64,000 nucleotides of DNA. Source: Sinorhizobium numidicum (GTDB lineage: Bacteria; Pseudomonadota; Alphaproteobacteria; Rhizobiales; Rhizobiaceae). This document shows, piece by piece, positions 62,684 to 64,000 of the stretch (the first letter of the stretch is position 1; the number at the start of each line of letters is the position of its first letter). The translations under genes were made by a program, and so were the position numbers. The notes under the pieces were generated by a model. The model saw only the letters and a list, made by a program, of their open reading frames with translations, was not told the origin of the DNA and ran no database searches. Location: the NCBI RefSeq assembly GCF_029892045.1, contig NZ_CP120367.1, forward strand, positions 1,984,001 through 2,048,000, read 5' to 3'.

Positions 62684-62702
62684 ACATCGCTCAGAGCGAT
62701 GT
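62684..62702 (-). promoter_or_regulatory. Terminator-like hairpin in the cspA leader
   Basis: ACATCGCT, loop CTG, AGCGATGT on the minus strand, followed by TTATTTTCC, 33 nt before the GTG start. No other minus-strand gene lies upstream, so it belongs to the cspA leader. It may attenuate transcription until antitermination or cold remodels it. Confidence 0.55.
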
Positions 62703-63108
62703 AATGAAACCGATTTTGTGAGGACTTTCGTGACGATGCGCCGGGCGCAGAAACTAATATCGTCGATCAATATCGATGGCTGCTATATAAAGTACGACAG
62801 GGCTTTTTACAAGGTTTAATTTCCTCTTCCGAAAATCTTGTCACGGTTGGCTCGACAAAACGACTGTCGATTGGACCGCTATGCGATCGATAACGCAGTT
62901 GGAATTCGCACTGACGCCGGCGCCGCCGGAGCATTGATAAAGTGCTAACTGCTAAAAAAGCTTCCGGTGCCGGGCTCCGTTTCGGTCATGCGTATGATCG
63001 CGCGTGCGCCCTGGACGGCCACCGCCGTGCCGGCGGCGGCAACTATAGGAACATTAGTCCGCTGTCTTGGTTGGAGCGTCGTCTATCGCCAACGATAAGG
63101 AGGGTGCC
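62703..63108. other. Divergent region between cspA and the DUF2267 gene
   Basis: About 400 bp, AT-rich near 62740-62830 (TATATAAAGTACGACAGG...). It should hold the cspA promoter and long leader on the minus strand and the DUF2267 promoter on the plus strand. No gene is supported. Confidence 0.5.
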
Positions 63109-63549
63109 ATGAGTGTCTCCGGTGTTGCCGCATTCGACAAGACGCTTCAGATCACCAATATCTGGCTGGATGAGATCATGGAACACCAAGGGCCAGACCG
63201 GCAGCGCGCCTGGCATATTCTGAGCGCCGTTCTTCATACGATTCGAGACCGGCTAACGGCCGATCTCGCGGCCCATCTTTCCGCCCAGCTTCCACTGCTT
63301 GTACGCGGCGCGTACTATGACCAGTACGAGCCCTCCAAGCAGCCAACCCGCTCGCGCACGGCAGATGAGTTTCTGTCGCAGGTCGAGGACGAACTCGCTT
63401 TCACCCGGCCGGTCGACGTGAAGGAAGCGGCGCAGACGGTCTTTCACGTTCTGTCGCATCACCTCGACCCCGGCGAAGTGCGCAAGGTTCGCGAAGCCCT
63501 GCCCGAGGATGTGCGTGCGCTCTGGCCAGATCCAAGCATTCGCCATTAG
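63109..63549 (+). CDS. DUF2267 family protein
   Basis: Protein of 146 residues. FDKTLQITNIWLDEIMEHQG, AWHILSAVLHTIRDRLTADL and AAHLSAQLPLLVRGAYYDQY, then AAQTVFHVLSHHLDPGEVRK. These are the DUF2267 repeats, helical bundles of unknown role that are common next to stress genes. AAGGAGG lies 6 nt before the ATG at 63109. Confidence 0.92.
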   Translation: MSVSGVAAFDKTLQITNIWLDEIMEHQGPDRQRAWHILSAVLHTIRDRLTADLAAHLSAQLPLLVRGAYYDQYEPSKQPTRSRTADEFLSQVEDELAFTRPVDVKEAAQTVFHVLSHHLDPGEVRKVREALPEDVRALWPDPSIRH

Positions 63550-63673
63550 GGCGGGGTGAGGAAAAGCGCGCGCGGTTTCCGCCCGCATCCCGCTCTAACT
63601 CATTGGGATCGATCATGTTCACGATGTCGGGTCGACTCGGCCCGAAATCATCGTGACCTAGAGGAGAGAAAAG

Positions 63674-64000
63674 ATGGCATTCGAGCTTACGAGCCCGGTT
63701 TTTGAAAGCGGCGGAGAAATACCTGAGCGACATACACGGCGCGGCGAGAATATCTCGCCTTTCCTGCAATGGCAGGACCCACCTGCAGGGACCCAAAGTT
63801 ACGTGCTCGTCATGGAGGATGCCGACGCGACGACAATATTCCGGCATTGGGCCGTTTACGACATCCCCAAGGACCGCCGCCAACTCGCCGAAGGCAGGAG
63901 CTCGAAGGCCAGGACCGAGGATCTGCCGCATGCCTACAACGATTTTGGCAACCTGCATTATGACGGGCCGGATCTTCCGGAGGGCAGTCCCTTACATACC
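63674..64000 (+). CDS. YbhB/YbcL-type PEBP-family protein (partial)
   Basis: Runs off the right edge after 109 codons. AFELTSPVFESGGEIPERHT, NISPFLQWQDPPAGTQSYVL, VMEDADATTIFRHWAVYDIP are the phosphatidylethanolamine-binding/Raf kinase inhibitor-like blocks, with the ligand-pocket DPD-type motif here as DAD and the HWAVYDIP strand intact. GAGGAGAG precedes the ATG. Bacterial members have unknown ligands. Confidence 0.9.
   Translation, partial: MAFELTSPVFESGGEIPERHTRRGENISPFLQWQDPPAGTQSYVLVMEDADATTIFRHWAVYDIPKDRRQLAEGRSSKARTEDLPHAYNDFGNLHYDGPDLPEGSPLHT

Overview
The window reads as a Sinorhizobium/Ensifer-type alphaproteobacterium (family Rhizobiaceae). It has high GC, at least four copies of the rhizobial RIME intergenic repeat, a minCDE operon preceded by a full CtrA box, and the sox/glx/glnT gene set. 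In S. meliloti, minCDE and the glx/sox genes lie on the second large replicon (pSymB), so a chromid is the likely source. That is inference; no replication gene is visible. There are no insertion sequences, prophages, CRISPR arrays, rRNA or tRNA genes that I could recognise.

Layout. (1) 1-6.3 kb, minus strand: a FadR-type GntR regulator, a 5-dehydro-4-deoxyglucarate dehydratase (kdgD) and a peptide-family ABC importer whose double ATPase runs off the left edge. This looks like an aldarate/uronate-type catabolic operon. (2) 6.5-11.6 kb, plus strand: a second GntR regulator, a TRAP transporter and an idonate-type dehydrogenase. (3) 11.7-25.6 kb: small proteins, two two-component systems, a molybdenum hydroxylase with its cytochrome c, an intradiol dioxygenase and a fatty-acid desaturase. 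(4) 26-28 kb: minCDE. (5) 28.2-37.2 kb: a second molybdenum hydroxylase with a three-haem cytochrome, then a patch of gene decay (truncated SDR, ABC ATPase tail, remnant of a third molybdenum hydroxylase) mixed with DUF2905, BON, PfkB and metallo-beta-lactamase genes.

(6) 37.2-49.5 kb: soxBDAG facing glxA, a cupin regulator, glxBCD, glnT and purU. Taken together this matches the N-methylglutamate pathway for methylamine: gamma-glutamylmethylamide synthetase, N-methylglutamate synthase and N-methylglutamate dehydrogenase, with purU for the one-carbon unit. (7) 49.7-59.7 kb: a nine-gene plus-strand operon with an AA_synth-family protein, a hydrolase, a flavin reductase fused to a degenerate Nudix domain, a luciferase-like monooxygenase, an aldehyde dehydrogenase, a NIPSNAP protein and a four-gene polyamine-type ABC importer. 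A GntR regulator gene converges on it. The same TATTATGG-N4-CCATAATA dyad lies over the operon promoter and upstream of the regulator gene. This is the best candidate for an undescribed catabolic system. (8) 60-64 kb: stress and cold-shock small genes (CsbD, S21, CspA with a terminator-like leader hairpin, DUF2267, PEBP) and a 40-residue membrane protein.

Starts were moved inward from the longest frame wherever a Shine-Dalgarno sequence or family length decided it, including TTG starts for kdgD, rpsU and the gene at 61374-61580, and GTG starts for glnT, cspA and the RNase Z-like gene.
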